Source of the DNA: Cronobacter condimenti 1330
Lineage (GTDB): Bacteria > Pseudomonadota > Gammaproteobacteria > Enterobacterales > Enterobacteriaceae
Assembly (NCBI RefSeq): GCF_001277255.1
Contig: NZ_CP012265.1
Span: 1-64,000 of the forward strand
Length of the DNA stretch: 64,000 nt
Direction of reading: 5' to 3'
Shown here: positions 62,253-64,000 of the stretch, in pieces
Layout: the number at the start of each line of letters is the position of its first letter
Position numbering within the stretch: the stretch's first letter is position 1
The notes under the pieces: generated by a model
What the model saw: only the letters and a program-made list of their open reading frames with translations
Database searches by the model: none
Told to the model about the DNA's origin: nothing
Program-made: the position numbers and the translations under genes

Positions 62253-62948
62253 ATGACCCGCACACAACGGCTTCTGGAATTGCTGCAGCTTTTACGGTCT
62301 CATCGCTACCCGGTCACCGCGGCGACGCTTGCAGAGCGGTTAGGCGTTAGCGTGCGCAGCGTTTACCGTGATATTGATACGCTGAAGACGCAGGGTGTTG
62401 AGATCGAAGGCAGCGCGGGGATTGGGTACATTTTGCAGTCCGATTACCATCTGCCGCCGTTGATGTTTGACACTCACGAGGTCGATGCGCTGATGCTCGG
62501 CCTGCACTGGGTGATGCGCCATACCGACCCGCAACTGGAAGCGGCGGCCCGCAATGCGGTCGCGAAAATACGCGCCATCCTGCCGGATAACCTCGCACAG
62601 CATATTCATTATCCTTCACTGATGGTCGCCCCGGCTGCAAGCGACAGCAGCCTGCGGTTTCTGGCGGATATTCGTCAGGCCATTCATCAGCGCCGAAAGC
62701 TCGAGCTGGTGTATGCCGATAAAGACGGCGTGGCGTCCTCGCGTGTGGTCTGGCCGATAGCGCTCGGTTTTTTCGAGGCGGTGAGGGTGCTGGCGTGCTG
62801 GTGCGAGCTGCGCCAGGCGTTCCGGCATTTTCGTATCGATCGCATGCAGCAGGTGACCGTCAGCGCGCAGCCGTGCCCGCAATCCCGTTTTAAGTTGCTG
62901 AAAGAGTGGAAGAATGCGCAAGGCATTGCTCAGGCAAAAACCTACTGA
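62253..62948 (+). CDS. YafY-type HTH/WYL-domain transcriptional regulator
   Basis: 231 aa. An HTH_11 domain at the N terminus (TRTQRLLELLQLLRSHRYPV, AATLAERLGVSVRSVYRDID) is followed by a WYL ligand-sensing domain (HQRRKLELVYADKDG, RVVWPIALGFFEAVRVLACW, FRHFRIDRMQQV). WYL proteins act as ligand-responsive regulators. It lies 56 bp before a VOC gene in the same direction, which may be its target. Confidence 0.88.
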   Translation: MTRTQRLLELLQLLRSHRYPVTAATLAERLGVSVRSVYRDIDTLKTQGVEIEGSAGIGYILQSDYHLPPLMFDTHEVDALMLGLHWVMRHTDPQLEAAARNAVAKIRAILPDNLAQHIHYPSLMVAPAASDSSLRFLADIRQAIHQRRKLELVYADKDGVASSRVVWPIALGFFEAVRVLACWCELRQAFRHFRIDRMQQVTVSAQPCPQSRFKLLKEWKNAQGIAQAKTY

Positions 62949-63004
62949 CAAAAACTGTCACGCCCGGCTGTTACTGTCATGGTTCACCTCAAAAGGAGAG
63001 CATT

Positions 63005-63382
63005 ATGTTAACGGCCGATATGTCTATTCTTTATGTTCAGAACGTCCTTAAAAGCGCTGAATTTTATTCCACGCTGCTTGGCTGCGAGCCAGTCGAGAAA
63101 CAGCCTACGTTCGCGTTATTCGTACTGGATAACGGTTTCAAACTCGGATTATGGTCCTGCTATACCGTTGAGCCGGCGGTGAATCAACGCGCCCCGGTGC
63201 CGTCGGGCGAAATTGTGTTTAAGGTGCAGGAGCGCGCTGAGGTTGATCATTTCTATACGCTCTGGTGTATGGAGCGTCACGCGACGGTTATCCAGAGCCC
63301 GGTCGAGCTGGATTTTGGTTATACATTCTCAGTTATTGATCCGGATGGTCATCGCCTGCGCGTCTGCTTTCTGGATATGTAA
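63005..63382 (+). CDS. VOC/glyoxalase-like (PhnB-type) protein
   Basis: 125 aa. A single vicinal-oxygen-chelate module pair: MSILYVQNVLKSAEFYSTLL at the N terminus and FSVIDPDGHRLRVCFLDM at the end. ATG 63005 behind AAGGAG; the longer frame from 62906 overlaps the regulator and is not chosen. Family members bind metals, bleomycin-like drugs or metabolites; the ligand is unknown. Confidence 0.85.
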   Translation: MLTADMSILYVQNVLKSAEFYSTLLGCEPVEKQPTFALFVLDNGFKLGLWSCYTVEPAVNQRAPVPSGEIVFKVQERAEVDHFYTLWCMERHATVIQSPVELDFGYTFSVIDPDGHRLRVCFLDM

Positions 63383-63438
63383 CCGTTACTGAAAAATCAG
63401 GGAAAACGGGGAATAGCCCCTTTTCCCCTGTGCAGAGG

Positions 63439-64000
63439 TCAGAAAAAGGTTCTGCCGAGCGGGACGATATCGCACCACTGCTTTTTATAGCCCCAGTGTC
63501 CTATATAAACCCCAAGTGAAAAACACATCGCTTTATTTTCTTTCGCACACAGCGCGCGGGCATTATTGGTATTGAGCCACAATAAAATACTGCCGAGATT
63601 TAGCGACGTATACTGCGTGTCGTAGCCGCCATTGATGTCATCAAAATAGATGTATGACGCATTCTGGCACATAAAAATAATATCGAAGGCGCAGGGCCGC
63701 CCTTCAATAAACAGGACGCTGCCAAAAATCATATGACGCAGCGCGTCAAAGGTGCGCACTAAATCGTCATGGGTGAAACAATACAGTTTACCCTGCCAGC
63801 GCTGGGTAAACAGCTCGGTATAAAAGGTGGCCAGCTCGGCGGAGGAAAAGCTGCTGGCCTCGCGGACCACACCGCCGAGCGCGCAGAATTTCTCAAACTC
63901 TTTGCGCCGCTTTTTCTCGGACGTATTCGAGATTTTTTGTTTGATATACGCGACCTTATGTTTGAGTCGCCCGGAGAAGAGCGTATTGATAAACGCGCCC
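63439..64000 (-). CDS. Mig-14-like protein (5' end outside window)
   Basis: The frame is open to the window end, so 5'-truncated; about 187 codons are visible. Blocks KLYCFTHDDLVRTFDALRHM, FGSVLFIEGRPCAFDIIFMC, YIYFDDINGGYDTQYTSLN, GSILLWLNTNNARALC and GYKKQWCDIVPLGRTFF match the Mig-14 family, an inner-membrane-associated GNAT-fold protein needed for antimicrobial peptide resistance and PhoP-dependent in Salmonella. Confidence 0.85.
   Translation of the reverse strand, partial: GAFINTLFSGRLKHKVAYIKQKISNTSEKKRRKEFEKFCALGGVVREASSFSSAELATFYTELFTQRWQGKLYCFTHDDLVRTFDALRHMIFGSVLFIEGRPCAFDIIFMCQNASYIYFDDINGGYDTQYTSLNLGSILLWLNTNNARALCAKENKAMCFSLGVYIGHWGYKKQWCDIVPLGRTFF

Overview
The window reads as part of a large enterobacterial virulence-type plasmid, most probably from Cronobacter or a close relative. 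The reasons are: one RepFIB-type initiator gene (repA) set among iterons, next to a P1-type parA-parB-parS partition cassette; an aerobactin-type siderophore operon (iucABCD-iutA with divergent shiF-viuB); and a filamentous haemagglutinin/CdiBA two-partner secretion locus. From memory, this combination characterises the pESA3/pCTU1-like plasmids of Cronobacter. That assignment is inference, since no search was run. The backbone is GC-rich. The region from about 40.5 to 56.4 kb is AT-rich and mosaic.

Layout. 1-2803: 3' part of an Ig/cadherin-like autotransporter, cut by the window edge. 2872-9328 (minus): treZ-treY-treX(glgX), which turns alpha-glucan into trehalose. 9634-11240 (minus): hipB-hipA toxin-antitoxin with operator-like inverted repeats upstream. 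11366-13461 (minus): viuB-shiF. 13597-21566 (plus): iucA-iucB-iucC-iucD-iutA behind a promoter overlapped by a near-consensus Fur box, closed by a strong terminator. 21.8-26.3 kb: maintenance module with parS-like sites, parB, parA, an origin containing a DnaA box, a GATC cluster and iterons, then repA, inverted iterons and a further parS-like site. 26.7-41.7 kb: cdiB (in-frame amber codon), cdiA (one frameshift and one in-frame amber codon), a NucA-type toxin tip and a YezG-like immunity gene.

41.7-55 kb is the most unusual part. It is an archipelago of displaced CdiA C-terminal toxin ends, most broken and most followed by an apparently intact small immunity gene. The modules are separated by terminator-like hairpins, by reverse-strand 3' remnants of a SymE-like gene, and by four partial copies of the CdiA pretoxin/VENN region. 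At least eleven toxin remnants and twelve immunity candidates can be read. A histidine phosphatase gene is split around part of it, with its 5' end near 51.0 kb and its 3' end at 56.5-57.0 kb. A minus-strand Tlde1/Tldi1 pair (type VI L,D-transpeptidase effector and immunity) sits at its right edge.

57.1-64.0 kb returns to GC-rich ordinary genes: a DUF347/COG4705 membrane protein, an unknown protein, a GNAT acetyltransferase, an MFS transporter, a CpmJ/CarG-CpmK-like pair, a WYL regulator, a VOC protein and a Mig-14-like protein cut by the window end.

How the parts work together: the replication and partition module maintains the plasmid; siderophore synthesis and uptake supply iron; the autotransporter and TPS locus face other cells; and the CT/immunity islands look like a reservoir from which the cdiA tip can be exchanged by recombination while old immunities are kept.
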